In this document: positions 31,930 through 41,368 of the stretch, in pieces
Numbering within the stretch: position 1 is the stretch's first letter
Layout of the letters: each line of letters starts with the position of its first letter
From: DATGKG01 sp963851325
GTDB lineage: Bacteria > Desulfobacterota > Binatia > Binatales > Binataceae
Direction of reading: 5' to 3'
Length of the DNA stretch: 64,000 nt
Assembly (NCBI GenBank): GCA_963851325.1
Contig: CAWKOR010000001.1
Span: 62,001-126,000, forward strand
Notes under the pieces: generated by a model
What the model saw: the letters and a program-made list of their open reading frames with translations, nothing else
Databases searched by the model: none
Told to the model about the DNA's origin: nothing
Position numbers and translations under genes: made by a program

Positions 31930-34101
31930 ATGAGCGAGCAGGAAAATGTCGAGGAGCTGATCGAAGGCACGCTCGATCACATCCTCTATGTGAATGAGGC
32001 GAGCGGCTATTCGGTCGCCGTCATCGAATGCGACGTGCCCAATGGCCTGCGCAAACGCATCACCGTGGTTGGCGAACTCGGGACGGTGGAAATCGGGGCC
32101 GGCATTCGCGCGCGCGGGCGTACCGAAAAGCATCCGCGCTATGGCGAACAGTTTCGCGTGCTGGACTACGAAACCATCCGGCCCGCCGGCGTCGCCGCGA
32201 TCGAGCGCTACCTGGCTTCCGAGATAAAGGGCGTCGGTCCGGCGATCGCGCGCAGGATTGTCGAACATTTTGGCGACGGGCTCCCGGAAATTCTCAATAA
32301 TGCTCCCGAGCGGATGCGCGAGGTGCGAGGCCTGGGCACTATCGTCGCGATTCGCATCGCCACCGCATGGCGCGATTCGTCGGGGCTGCGCGAGCTGACG
32401 GTATTTCTGCGCGGACATGGAATCGGCGCCGCGCATGCGCGCCGGATTCACAAGTTCTACGGCAAGGACGCGCTGGAGGTGGTGAAGCAGGATCCCTACG
32501 TGCTCGCGCGAACCATCTACGGAATCGGGTTTCGCACCGCCGATGCTATCGCCCAGAAGCTCGCGATCCCGCGCAACTCGATTCAGCGCGCCCGCGCCGC
32601 AATCGTCTACCTGCTCGAGCGGATGGCCGACGACGGCCACGTCTACGCGCCGTTTGAATATCTCGAGCAGCAGTTCGAGAGCGGCCTCGAGATGGACATT
32701 GATCTGGCCTCGCGCGCGCTCGAAGAATTGCAGAAAAGCGGCGAGGTGGTCGCGGAGCCGGCCGGGGAGCATACCGCCGTCTACCTCAAGCGCCTCCACG
32801 ATGCCGAGGTCACCGTCGCCGAGAGGATTCATCAACTCACCTTGGGCCGCCCGATCGGCAAATCGGTCATCGATCGTGCGACCGCGGCCGCGGAGCGCGT
32901 CGTGCAAATCACCCTGTCGGCGGAGCAGCGCAGCGCGCTTCGATGCGCGCTGCAAAGCAAGGTCACCGTCATCACCGGCGGCCCCGGCACCGGCAAAACC
33001 ACGTTGCTGAAATCGGTAATCGCTGCGCTGGCCGACGCCGGTTTGAAGCCGACCTTGGGAGCGCCCACCGGCCGCGCGGCGCGACGGCTGCAGGAGGCGA
33101 CTGGCCGCGAGGCGAAAACCATCCATCGCCTGCTGGAGTACACACCCGAAACGCAGGGCTTCCTGCGCAATGCGCAATTTCCGATTCGCACCAACTATTT
33201 GATCATCGACGAGGCCTCGATGATGGACGTGGAACTCGCCGCCGCGCTGGTCACCGCGCTGATGCCGGACTGCGCGTTGCTGCTGGTGGGAGACCGCGAT
33301 CAGCTCCCGTCGGTTGGTCCGGGCAGTGTGCTCAAGGATGTTATCGCATCAGGACTGGTTCCGGTGGTTGAGCTGCACGAGGTTTATCGGCAAGCGCGCG
33401 AGAGCATGATCGTTTCCAATGCGCATCGCCTCAACCGCGGCGAGCTTCCTGATGTCAGCAATCGTGCCGAGGGCGATTTCTTTTTCTTCGAGCGCAATTC
33501 GCCCGACGACGTTGTGCAAACCATCAAGCAACTCGTGCAGCAGCGTCTGGTCGGTAAATTCGGCATCAACGATCCGCGCGAGGTGCAGGTTCTCACCCCG
33601 ATGAATCGCGGGCCACTGGGGACCCATCTGCTCAATCACGAATTGCAGGCGCTGCTCAATCCGTCGGGCCGCGAGCTTCGCGCGGGCGACCGCATCTTCC
33701 GCGAGGGCGACCGCGTCATTCAGCTTCGCAACGATTACGACAAGCTGGTGTTCAACGGATCGATCGGGCGCGTGCTGACGATCGATCCCGCCAAGGGCAA
33801 GATGGCGGTCGCGTTCGAAGAAGCGCACGCGGAGTATGACTTGTCAGATATCGATGAGGTCGCGCTCGCATACGCGATCTCGGTGCACAAAAGCCAGGGC
33901 AGCCAGTATCCCGCGATCGTGATGCCGATTCATCCGACTCATTACCTGATGTTGCGGCGCAATCTTCTTTACACCGCGATGACGCGCGCGGAACGGGTGT
34001 GCGTGCTGGTTGGAACTCGCAGCGCGTTGCAACAGGCGGTGCGCAATGCCGAGGAGCGCAAGCGATTCAGCCGCCTCGCCGAGCGACTTCATATCGACTG
34101 A
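31930..34101 (+). CDS. recD2: RecD2-type ATP-dependent DNA helicase
   Basis: A 723-residue superfamily 1B helicase of the RecD2 class (no RecB/RecC in the window). The N-terminus is the RecD2-specific OB-like part followed by HhH repeats (IKGVGPAIARRIVEHFGDGLPEIL, GIGFRTADAIAQKLAIP). Walker A GGPGTGKTTL lies near residue 350, Walker B LIIDEASMMD near 425, and VGDRDQLPSVGPG is motif III. The C-terminus has SVHKSQGSQYPAIVMPI and TAMTRAERVCVLVGT. It unwinds DNA 5'-3', with roles in repair. Confidence 0.93.
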   Translation: MSEQENVEELIEGTLDHILYVNEASGYSVAVIECDVPNGLRKRITVVGELGTVEIGAGIRARGRTEKHPRYGEQFRVLDYETIRPAGVAAIERYLASEIKGVGPAIARRIVEHFGDGLPEILNNAPERMREVRGLGTIVAIRIATAWRDSSGLRELTVFLRGHGIGAAHARRIHKFYGKDALEVVKQDPYVLARTIYGIGFRTADAIAQKLAIPRNSIQRARAAIVYLLERMADDGHVYAPFEYLEQQFESGLEMDIDLASRALEELQKSGEVVAEPAGEHTAVYLKRLHDAEVTVAERIHQLTLGRPIGKSVIDRATAAAERVVQITLSAEQRSALRCALQSKVTVITGGPGTGKTTLLKSVIAALADAGLKPTLGAPTGRAARRLQEATGREAKTIHRLLEYTPETQGFLRNAQFPIRTNYLIIDEASMMDVELAAALVTALMPDCALLLVGDRDQLPSVGPGSVLKDVIASGLVPVVELHEVYRQARESMIVSNAHRLNRGELPDVSNRAEGDFFFFERNSPDDVVQTIKQLVQQRLVGKFGINDPREVQVLTPMNRGPLGTHLLNHELQALLNPSGRELRAGDRIFREGDRVIQLRNDYDKLVFNGSIGRVLTIDPAKGKMAVAFEEAHAEYDLSDIDEVALAYAISVHKSQGSQYPAIVMPIHPTHYLMLRRNLLYTAMTRAERVCVLVGTRSALQQAVRNAEERKRFSRLAERLHID

Positions 34102-34104
34102 CGT

Positions 34105-34743
34105 TCAGATCGACATCATCGGATGTATCAGCCTGCCGATGCCGCCGAACAACACGATCGTCGCGATCACCATGACCACGATTGCCAGCCCGATCAGCAA
34201 CAGCGCGCCCAGGGCGCGCCACGCGGAAAATCGATGGACCTCGCCGACGCACTTGAGCATCACCACGAATCCCCACAACACCAGCGCGGCGTGAAGCGCC
34301 AACACGCTCGCTCCAGAGCTGGAGAGTTCGCCGTCGGCGCCGAGCATCGGCCCGTCGGTGCCGAGGAGAATCGCAAGGATGCCGATGGACACGGCGGTAA
34401 TGACCGGAACGCGTGACCATGCGAGGGCGGCACGCAATTCAGCATAGGAGCCGACGCCGCCGAGCGCAGCGCCCGCCCACTTGAGCAGCGCGCCATTAAC
34501 ATAGAGTTCGACTACACCGACGAGGGCGCCGATCAGGACCGCGATCACCACCAGCATCGGGAATGCGGCGGCGGTGGATGGACTGGCCCAACGGCGCTCG
34601 AGCCAGACCAGAGCGCCGGAGAGAATCGCCAGGAACGTCACCTGATAGTAGACATCGGTTTCGACGATCCGGCGGATGGTTGCGCGCGGCCTGGTCCAGA
34701 TGGTGGCCCACGGACTTCCGATCACTTCCGCCCCCGACATCAT
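34105..34743 (-). CDS. YIP1-family membrane protein
   Basis: A 212-residue integral membrane protein with five hydrophobic segments, in the pattern of the YIP1 family (PWATIWTRPRATIRRIVETDVYYQVTFLAI at the N-terminus, then LVVIAVLIGALVGVVELY and VMVIATIVLFGGIGRL at the C-terminus). The function of bacterial YIP1 proteins is not known. It converges on recD2 with a gap of three bases. Confidence 0.75.
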   Translation of the reverse strand: MMSGAEVIGSPWATIWTRPRATIRRIVETDVYYQVTFLAILSGALVWLERRWASPSTAAAFPMLVVIAVLIGALVGVVELYVNGALLKWAGAALGGVGSYAELRAALAWSRVPVITAVSIGILAILLGTDGPMLGADGELSSSGASVLALHAALVLWGFVVMLKCVGEVHRFSAWRALGALLLIGLAIVVMVIATIVLFGGIGRLIHPMMSI

Positions 34744-34868
34744 TCGCGATTCCTCCGTCAGCGGGCCGCCTCACTCGGGTGCGTCTCGCATGCCACTTAA
34801 ATTAGATTTGCAGTAACAATGGAAGGCGGCGGCAAGACGCCGAGTGCGAATGCGATTGCCGCGGCATC

Positions 34869-35381
34869 TCAGGATTTCCTGGACAGCTTCTTCACACCCG
34901 GCCGCTTGGACGATTCCGAGGGCGGACGACGACGCTTTCCACGCACCGGGGCGAGTTTCTTTAACGCATCCATGATCGAATCGACTTCACTCGCGATCGC
35001 ATCGGGATCGTGCCCGCTCGCCTCCACAATTTTGTTCACCTCAGCGAGGGTTTGTTCGTAATCGTTCTTGAACCGCCGATTGATTTCCTTCCACGGGATG
35101 CCGGCCAGCGCATCAACCACGTTGGCGGGCGGTCGATACAGGCCCCGCATCAGAAGTAGCGCGATCGCGGGATAGCCGAGATAGCTCTGCCAGTAGGAAG
35201 CATTGTCGTTGGAAGAGATCTCGCGTCCATCGTCGGAAATCTCGACTTCGTAAGTTTTGTCTCCTTCCGACGAGGTCACCAGCGCGCGATGCTGGTCCTC
35301 GGGGCGCACGCGTCCATCGCCGATTGCGCCCAGCGCTTCGTAAATCTTGATCGGAGGCGGCATCTTCCACGCTTCAGCCAT
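34869..35381 (-). CDS. Conserved hypothetical protein
   Basis: A 170-residue protein from MAEAWKMPPPIKIYEALGAIGDGRV (an in-frame start 36 bp upstream is less likely). The first part looks compact (VEISDDGREISSND, YWQSYLGYPAIALLLMRG, IPWKEINRRFKNDYEQTLAEV). The C-terminal 25 residues are basic (RGKRRRPPSESSKRPGVKKL), which may bind nucleic acid or be disordered. No known family assigned. Confidence 0.65.
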   Translation of the reverse strand: MAEAWKMPPPIKIYEALGAIGDGRVRPEDQHRALVTSSEGDKTYEVEISDDGREISSNDNASYWQSYLGYPAIALLLMRGLYRPPANVVDALAGIPWKEINRRFKNDYEQTLAEVNKIVEASGHDPDAIASEVDSIMDALKKLAPVRGKRRRPPSESSKRPGVKKLSRKS

Positions 35382-35482
35382 GGGTTTTTCTATCGCGCAT
35401 TCCGGTGCGAGGGGCAAGATTGCCTTGACGCTTTGGCGCGTACGTCATTAACATCGCGCGAAGAGCGGAGCAGGTTTTTGAT

Positions 35483-35929
35483 ATGTCAAAAGAGCCGATC
35501 GGTAAACTCGATCACATCGGAATCGCGGTCCGAAGCCTCGCCGAGGCGCGCAAGTTCTGGGAAGAGGTGATGGGCGCGAAGTTCATGTACGACGCGGAAA
35601 ATCCCCGCGCCGGGTACAAGCTGCTCGAGCTCGATCTGAGTGGGCTGACTGTCGAATTGCTGGAACCGCTGGGCGCCGATTCGTTCCTGCACAAGTACCT
35701 GGAGAAAAAAGGCGAGGGGATGCATCATCTCACCTTCGCACTACCGGATGTAAAGAAAACCGCCACCGAGCTGAAGGACGGCGGCGTTCGGGTGGTCGAT
35801 GAGATCGAATACTCACCAACCTCGCGCGAGTGCTTCATCTCGCCGCGCTCCAGCCATGGAGTATTGATCCAGCTCGGGTCAGGTTATCCGACGCTTTCCA
35901 ACGATCCGGAATGGTTCCGGAAAAAGTAA
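35483..35929 (+). CDS. mce: Methylmalonyl-CoA epimerase (glyoxalase-fold)
   Basis: A 148-residue vicinal-oxygen-chelate protein, the usual length for the epimerase. It begins IGKLDHIGIAVRSLAEARKFWEEVMG (His ligand) and includes GYKLLELDLSGLTVELLEPLG with the Glu ligand and MHHLTFALPDVKKTATELKDGGVRVVDE with the second His. It ends on ISPRSSHGVLIQLGS, as MCE does. It interconverts R- and S-methylmalonyl-CoA. Methylmalonyl-CoA mutase is not in the window. Confidence 0.83.
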   Translation: MSKEPIGKLDHIGIAVRSLAEARKFWEEVMGAKFMYDAENPRAGYKLLELDLSGLTVELLEPLGADSFLHKYLEKKGEGMHHLTFALPDVKKTATELKDGGVRVVDEIEYSPTSRECFISPRSSHGVLIQLGSGYPTLSNDPEWFRKK

Positions 35930-35953
35930 ATCGGCTTCCGCCCGGGCTGCGCT

Positions 35954-36388
35954 TCAATCTTCGGCGACGGCCTGCCTGATCGCGTTGAGAACGAACAGCA
36001 GGTTTCGCGGCACGGTAACCCTGCCCAATAAGGAAACCTGGCGAAGCACCTTGAGTTCCGCCGGGGTAATGGAGTGCTGCGTCAGCATCGCGCGATCGCT
36101 CGCGAAATGTCGCCACGCCTCATCGCGATTCGCCGCCGAAGACGGCGCAGGTAACGAGATCAGATAGCGAGCTTCTGGATACGTCATCAGCAAGAGCTTT
36201 TGCTTGTCCAATCCGAGGGTTTCCGCAAGGCGGCGAACCAGGGCCAGCGACGGTCGACGCAGGCCACCCTCGATATATGCGACGTGGCTGGCCTTGACGC
36301 CCAATTTTTTCGCGAGTTCCCGCTGGGTGAGCCGGAACGCATCGCGTTCGCGCCGAATGAGCGTTCCGAGTTCGTTCTTCTTCTTCAT
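35954..36388 (-). CDS. XRE-family HTH regulator with C-terminal extension
   Basis: A 144-residue protein from MKKKNELGTLIRRERDAFRLTQRELAKKLGVKASHVAYIEGGLRRPSLALVRRLAETLGL. That is a complete Cro/C1-type helix-turn-helix within the first 60 residues. The C-terminal half (LLLMTYPEARYLISLP and then LRQVSLLGRVTVPRNLLFVLNAIRQAVAED) has no known domain. Targets unknown. It converges on the epimerase gene. Confidence 0.8.
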   Translation of the reverse strand: MKKKNELGTLIRRERDAFRLTQRELAKKLGVKASHVAYIEGGLRRPSLALVRRLAETLGLDKQKLLLMTYPEARYLISLPAPSSAANRDEAWRHFASDRAMLTQHSITPAELKVLRQVSLLGRVTVPRNLLFVLNAIRQAVAED

Positions 36389-36747
36389 AGACCGTGCTCT
36401 GCAAGCAGTGTCAGTCGCGATGTGGCGAAGTGGATCATTCCGGCAAGGTAGTCGAGCTTGCGGCGCGGGGAAAGGTCTGTGCAAGCGCGATTCAGATCAC
36501 AAAGAGGTCTCGCGATGTGCGAAGAAACCATTGAGCGCGCTCCCCGATGGGCCGATGCCTTCGCCCTCGTAAAAATCTGCTTGACCGGCTTCGCAAGTTG
36601 AGATCCCGCGGTCATCGTCAGACACCAGGAACGTCTTACGTCGGTGGATTAGTGTCAATCTAGGTTGGCGCCACGTGATACTTCAAGCTTCAGCCAGTCG
36701 AGCCAAAACTGAAAGAAGCGCAGCTCGAGGCGCGATCGCGGGAACGT
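36389..36747. other. Intergenic region with one possible tiny ORF
   Basis: A 359-bp gap between the HTH gene and the end of the flagellar cluster. A 28-codon ORF at 36515-36601 (starts MCEETIERAPRW) has AAAGAGG 7 nt upstream and could be a small peptide, but nothing else supports it. No terminator was found for the flagellar transcript. Confidence 0.35.
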
Positions 36748-37626
36748 TCAGGCGAGAATATTCACCAGCGGAATCTTGCCAAGGCCCGACGCCATCGAGA
36801 CCAGCGCCTGCTCCTGAAGCAGCGCCTGCTGCTGGTCGAGCGCCGCCTTCGCAACGTCAACATCGGTGAGGTCCGAAATCGAGCCCTGCAGCGTCGTGTT
36901 CTCCGTGCCGGCATTCGCAAGCAAGGTCTGCAACGCAATCTCGTTGATGCCAACGTTTCCACGCGCCGAGGCGACGCTCGCGACCCCGGTTTGAAGCTGC
37001 GAGAGCGTGTTAGCGGTGGCAACCTTATCACCGGCCTGCAGCGCATTCGCCAGCGCCGTCAGCGCACCGATCGCGCCGTTGCCGGCATCGCCGAAAATCG
37101 CGCTTCCATCGAAGGTAGTCTGAACCTTGGTGCCGTCGCTGAAGGTTGCGAAGTTGGTGCCGGCGTCGCCCGCGTAGTTGCCCGCCGCATCGTAAGGCGT
37201 GGTGTTAGTCTGGTTGCCCGCGAACAGCGAGGCCCCGGCCCATTGAGTGTTGGCCGCGCCGATGACCTGTTGCAGTATCGATTGAACCTGCGCTCCCATA
37301 CTGGCCATCTGGCTGGGACTGATGGTGGCGTCCGCACCTTGAGTCGCGATGGAGATCGCGGAATTCAACCAGTTGCCGATGCTGTCCAAAGCGTTATCCG
37401 CAGTCGCCAGCAGTCCCTGCACTTGCGGACCGGTGTTGATGTCGCCCTGGATCGCCGATGCGCGCGCGCTCAGCAGCCGCGCCTGCCCATAGTTGACGGG
37501 ATTGTCCGAAGGCTGGACCACCCGCTTTCCCGAGGCCAACTCCTGCTGGATGTTCTGGATGCGCGAGGTGGTGTCGTCGAGCGCGAAGGCCATCGAGTTG
37601 AACATTGAGAGGTCTGATATCGCCAT
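36748..37626 (-). CDS. flgL: Flagellar hook-filament junction protein FlgL
   Basis: A 292-residue flagellin-type protein with D0/D1 helices at both ends: DDTTSRIQNIQQELASGKRVVQPSDNP at the N-terminus and VDVAKAALDQQQALLQEQALVSMASGLGKIPLVNIL at the C-terminus. The C-terminus is the FlgL type, and it follows flgK by 18 bp. It is the last gene of the cluster. No fliC is present in the window; this could be taken for a flagellin, but gene order and ends fit FlgL. Confidence 0.85.
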   Translation of the reverse strand: MAISDLSMFNSMAFALDDTTSRIQNIQQELASGKRVVQPSDNPVNYGQARLLSARASAIQGDINTGPQVQGLLATADNALDSIGNWLNSAISIATQGADATISPSQMASMGAQVQSILQQVIGAANTQWAGASLFAGNQTNTTPYDAAGNYAGDAGTNFATFSDGTKVQTTFDGSAIFGDAGNGAIGALTALANALQAGDKVATANTLSQLQTGVASVASARGNVGINEIALQTLLANAGTENTTLQGSISDLTDVDVAKAALDQQQALLQEQALVSMASGLGKIPLVNILA

Positions 37627-37644
37627 CGCTACGCCACCACTCCA

Positions 37645-38994
37645 TTAATTAATGTTTTGGATGAGAAATGTGATGTTGTCGTTGGCGGCCTGCACCGCGC
37701 GCCCTGAGGCCTGCAACATATTCTGATACTGGATGAGCTGGGTGAGTTGTTCGTTCAAGGACACTCCGGTGATGGAGCTCTTCATATCGGTCAGCGATTG
37801 CAGGGACGCCGCCGACTGGGTTTCTCCGTCAGCGGCGTTTTGCACCACCGAGCCGAAATCAGTGGCGATCTGCGTGAAGACCTGCACTGGGGTCCGATTC
37901 GGATAGGCCGCGAATAAATTCTGACTGTTCGCCAATGCCGCCATCGCCGAGGCATTCGATCCGTCACCGGGGACGCCCGCCGCACTTGAAGCAGTCGGCA
38001 GGTTCTGCGTCGTCAGCGCCGGATCGATCGCGATGGGACCACCGGCGGCAGGAATCGTGAACAGCGCATTGTTGGTTGAGCCATCGAGTCCCCATCCTGC
38101 CGTGCTTTGATTGTTGAGCGCAGCCGCCGCGGTTCGCGCGAAATCGTCCACTTGCGCCTGCAGGTTCAAGGTACTCTGAGCGCCCGCCAGAATGCCGCCC
38201 AACTGGCCGCCGACCTGCCCGACGTTGAGAGGCAGGCTGCCCTTCGCGAGCGAGACTGAGATGCCGATGGCCGCGCCGGCGCCGGTAGTGGACAACTTCA
38301 AGGCTGAGGTTCCCGACACCAATGGCACTCCGCCTACCGTCACATTGCCATTGGAATCAGCGGTGGCACCGATGAGGCCGGCGAGCTGGTTTATTGCCGC
38401 GTCGCGCTGATCGAGCAGCGCCGGGGCGTTCTGTCCATCCGCTCGCGCCGCGATGATCTGTCCGTTGAGTTGTGCGATCTGGGTGCTCGCCGCGTTGATT
38501 TGCGAAATCAGCGGACTTACGCCGTTGAGCTGGGTGATCGCGGTCGAGTACAGGTTGGATGAAATGTTCTGATCGGTTTGCGCGAATTTGCCCAGTGCGG
38601 CTACCGCGGACATTCGCGCGGTCGGATCGGTCGGTTGCGCCGAAAGCGCGGTGAAAGAGTTGAAGACGTCCTGCAGCGTCGAGGCCAAATCGCCCGACGA
38701 TGGCGCAATGATCTGTTCCGCCACGTTCGCTACCTGGGCGAACGACTGATTGTAGCTCTGGGTCGCCTGGGCTCCGTTTATTTGTGGCGTCAGCAATGGC
38801 GCTTCGCCGCGCACGGTTTGCAGGGTCAGAACTCCGGCGCCCGCACCGTGGAAGTCGCTGATCGTTTGAAAACCTACTGACTCAGCCGAGTAGTTGGGAT
38901 TCGAGGCGTTGCTGATGTTCGATTCGATAACCGCCATCGCGGCTTCCGCCGCGGCGATTCCGCTCAAGCCGATCGATGGAAGATTAACCGACAC
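37645..38994 (-). CDS. flgK: Hook-associated protein FlgK
   Basis: A 449-residue hook-filament junction protein. The rod/hook N-terminal motif (IGLSGIAAAEAAMAVIESNISNASNPNYSAES) is present, followed by a shortened FlgK middle. The C-terminus QLTQLIQYQNMLQASGRAVQAANDNITFLIQNI is characteristic. It overlaps the small upstream gene by 11 bp. Exported by the flagellar T3SS, it caps the hook before the filament. Confidence 0.9.
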   Translation of the reverse strand: MSVNLPSIGLSGIAAAEAAMAVIESNISNASNPNYSAESVGFQTISDFHGAGAGVLTLQTVRGEAPLLTPQINGAQATQSYNQSFAQVANVAEQIIAPSSGDLASTLQDVFNSFTALSAQPTDPTARMSAVAALGKFAQTDQNISSNLYSTAITQLNGVSPLISQINAASTQIAQLNGQIIAARADGQNAPALLDQRDAAINQLAGLIGATADSNGNVTVGGVPLVSGTSALKLSTTGAGAAIGISVSLAKGSLPLNVGQVGGQLGGILAGAQSTLNLQAQVDDFARTAAAALNNQSTAGWGLDGSTNNALFTIPAAGGPIAIDPALTTQNLPTASSAAGVPGDGSNASAMAALANSQNLFAAYPNRTPVQVFTQIATDFGSVVQNAADGETQSAASLQSLTDMKSSITGVSLNEQLTQLIQYQNMLQASGRAVQAANDNITFLIQNIN

Positions 38995-39235
38995 AGTTCA
39001 CCGCCCCCGCGCCCGCCGCAATCAGCAGGTCGCGTGCCGCGCGATCCATTGAGAGGATCGCAGTGCTCAAAACACCCAGCGCGCACTGCATCTGCGCGAG
39101 TTGCTCGCGCGAGAATGCCTGCCGCGAATCGATCAAACGCCGATTCAGCGATGCTATCTCGGCATCTACCCGCGCAAGGCCTGCGACGGTGCCCAGTGAG
39201 GCCGCGAGCTCGGCAAATCCTTCAGCTGAGACCAT
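38984..39235 (-). CDS. Small flagellar protein in the FlgN position
   Basis: An 83-residue, Ala-rich, helical protein (RVDAEIASLNRRLIDSRQAFSREQLAQMQCALGVL). It lies between flgM and flgK, where FlgN, the FlgK/FlgL chaperone, is normally encoded. FlgN is usually about 140 residues and shows little sequence conservation, so this is a FlgN candidate on position and helix content only. It overlaps flgK by 11 bp. Confidence 0.55.
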   Translation of the reverse strand: MVSAEGFAELAASLGTVAGLARVDAEIASLNRRLIDSRQAFSREQLAQMQCALGVLSTAILSMDRAARDLLIAAGAGAVNCVG

Positions 39236-39247
39236 TTCGATTATCTC

Positions 39248-39574
39248 CTAGCCTCCGCTTAGTGCGCGCACTATTGCAGCCGCAACGCTGGAGAGGTCGG
39301 GGCCATACGTGCCGGCGGCGATCTGAGCTTTGATCGCGGCCACTATCGGCGGACGAATCGGGCTCGCGGCGCTGGCCGCCGCTATCGCGCGCGCCAGCAC
39401 CGCGCTCAGCGCGGATAAATCGGTGGCATCGTTCGTCTCCTGCGGAGGCGGCGCGGCGGGCGCGACCTGGGTCGCGTCTCCCGAAGGTTGAGTGCCAGTG
39501 ATCTTGCTCGCGCTCACGAGATCGATCGGCTGACCAGGGAGCGCTCCGTTAGAGCCCTGAATTGGGGATGTCAT
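39248..39574 (-). CDS. flgM: Anti-sigma-28 factor FlgM
   Basis: A 108-residue protein. Its C-terminal half, IRPPIVAAIKAQIAAGTYGPDLSSVAAAIVRAL, matches the FlgM sigma-28 binding helices (R-x-x-x-V-A-x-I-K-x-x-I-A-x-G-T-Y). The N-terminal half is Pro/Ala-rich and presumably disordered. The GGAGGG RBS overlaps the end of flgJ. It would hold the sigma-28-like factor encoded upstream in the same cluster and be exported once the hook is done. Confidence 0.78.
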   Translation of the reverse strand: MTSPIQGSNGALPGQPIDLVSASKITGTQPSGDATQVAPAAPPPQETNDATDLSALSAVLARAIAAASAASPIRPPIVAAIKAQIAAGTYGPDLSSVAAAIVRALSGG

Positions 39575-39578
39575 CGAA

Positions 39579-40106
39579 CTATCCCTCCAAGGGAGAAGGA
39601 GGTTGCAACAGGGGTGCCATGGAGTCTGGCGCGGGAGGTAGCAAAACCGGCCCTCGTGAGTCGCTATGAAACCCACCTCCTGTCGCGAACTGTGACGAGC
39701 GTTCCATCACTGTCTCGATCCCGCTCGCGATGCGTCCCATTATGGGACTCGATGGACCAGTGGCCGAGACCTTGATCAGCGAGTCCTTGAACGCCGACGC
39801 GATCGGATGGCGCGGCCCCGACATCTCACGGCTGATGATTTTGGTAAATCCCGACATCGACTTGGATTTCGCCAGGGTCTTGCCGAGCGCCTGATCGAGC
39901 AGCGATCCATAGATGTCACCGCTGGCGCCGCCGCCGATTCCCATCGGACCGGTGTCTGCGCCCACCATCGACTGATGCATTTGCTTCGCGAGCATGGTGG
40001 TAAAGATCTGCGCGAAACCCGCGGCCGCGGCTTTCTGATTGGTCGGCCGGGTTGCGCCGCCGCTGAAAACCGAATGACTGAAAACTCCTGGCGCTGAAAC
40101 TGGCAT
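39579..40106 (-). CDS. flgJ: Rod-binding protein FlgJ (no muramidase domain)
   Basis: A 175-residue protein with the FlgJ N-terminal rod-binding domain (AAAAGFAQIFTTMLAKQMHQSM, then DIYGSLLDQALGKTLAKSKS). The C-terminal peptidoglycan hydrolase domain of enteric FlgJ is missing, as is common outside Gammaproteobacteria, so a separate muramidase would be needed. It follows flgI by 20 bp. Confidence 0.75.
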   Translation of the reverse strand: MPVSAPGVFSHSVFSGGATRPTNQKAAAAGFAQIFTTMLAKQMHQSMVGADTGPMGIGGGASGDIYGSLLDQALGKTLAKSKSMSGFTKIISREMSGPRHPIASAFKDSLIKVSATGPSSPIMGRIASGIETVMERSSQFATGGGFHSDSRGPVLLPPAPDSMAPLLQPPSPLEG

Positions 40107-40126
40107 TAGACTGAATGCTCCCTCCC

Positions 40127-41368
40127 TTACCTGATGATCAATTCGCCGTGCAGCGCGCCCGCCGCCCGCAAACCTTCGAAAATCGCGATGGTATCGCCCG
40201 GCTTGGTGCCAATCGCATTGAGCGTCTCGGCAATTTGCTCGATGCTCGCGCCCTTGGGCAGCATGAAGAATTCGCCCTTGTCCTGGTCCACTGTGATCTT
40301 GGCGGTCTTCAACGACTCGGTGGTTCCGTGACTAAGCGGCCCCGGCTGCGAAACCATCATGGTGGGCGCGATGGTCACGATGAGATTGCCGTGGCTGACC
40401 GCCGCGCGACCCACCGTCACCGCGCCGCCGACCACAATGGTGCCGGTGCGCTCATCCATCACGACCCGATCCGACTCGCCGGCCGCCACCCTCACATCGT
40501 TAAGCGAGGCGGCGAAAGTGACCGCCGACAACGCCGGTGGCAAGGTGATATGCAGGGTTCCGGGATCCGTGACTGCGACGGCGATATCCTTGAAGCGCCG
40601 CGTGATCGCGTCGGCAGCGCGCATCGCCACCCCCGCGTCCGGGTCGTTCAAGTCGACTTCCAACTGATGGTTATGGCCGAAGTCGTTGGCGACTTCGCGC
40701 TCGACGGTTGCGCCTCCAGGAATCTGGCCTCCGGTCTGGAAATTCTTGCGCTCTGAAGCGCCGCCCGCCGCCGAGGCAAAATAACCTTCGACGGTTATCG
40801 GGCCTTGCGCGAGTGCATAGACGCGTCCGTCGGCGCCGCGTAGCGGGGTCATCATCAGAGTGCCGCCCTGTAACGAGCGCGCATCGCCAAGCGCCGACAC
40901 CAGTGCATCGATTCGCGCGCCGGTGCGTGCGAAAGGCGGCAGGTCGACGGTGACGATCGCGGCGGCGAGATTTCGAGTCTGCATGTTCTGCGGATTGAGG
41001 CTGCTCGGGATCGTGATGTCTTCGTGACGCAGCGTATTGAGCAAGAACTGAATCGAGAACAGCGTTTGCTGCGAATCGCCGGTATTTTGCAGTCCGACCA
41101 CCAGTCCATGACCGACAAGATGGTTAACGCGTACGCCGCGAATGTGCGCCAGCGTCGCAAGCACCACCTCGTTGCCGGCCGCGCCCTGCGGATAGCCGAG
41201 CAGGCCGCCGGCGGGCGCAAGCTGAGCGGGATTGCCGTTGGGCGAAGGGGGCAGGGTAGGCGCGATTGCCGCCTCGGTGCTGTTGTCCGGAGACTGCGGC
41301 GTTTGCGCCGATGCGACGCCGGCGCTGATTCCCAGCGCGATCGCCAGCAGCAGGCTAAGTCTTTTCAT
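40127..41368 (-). CDS. flgI: Flagellar P-ring protein FlgI
   Basis: A 413-residue P-ring subunit with an N-terminal signal peptide (MKRLSLLLAIALGISAGVASA) and the characteristic VRVNHLVGHGLVVGLQNTGDS and VASAGGASERK-type middle (YFASAAGGASERKNFQTGG). It assembles around the rod in the peptidoglycan layer. Start 41368 overlaps the flgH stop (TAATG), so translation is coupled. The presence of P- and L-ring genes indicates a Gram-negative envelope. Confidence 0.92.
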   Translation of the reverse strand: MKRLSLLLAIALGISAGVASAQTPQSPDNSTEAAIAPTLPPSPNGNPAQLAPAGGLLGYPQGAAGNEVVLATLAHIRGVRVNHLVGHGLVVGLQNTGDSQQTLFSIQFLLNTLRHEDITIPSSLNPQNMQTRNLAAAIVTVDLPPFARTGARIDALVSALGDARSLQGGTLMMTPLRGADGRVYALAQGPITVEGYFASAAGGASERKNFQTGGQIPGGATVEREVANDFGHNHQLEVDLNDPDAGVAMRAADAITRRFKDIAVAVTDPGTLHITLPPALSAVTFAASLNDVRVAAGESDRVVMDERTGTIVVGGAVTVGRAAVSHGNLIVTIAPTMMVSQPGPLSHGTTESLKTAKITVDQDKGEFFMLPKGASIEQIAETLNAIGTKPGDTIAIFEGLRAAGALHGELIIR

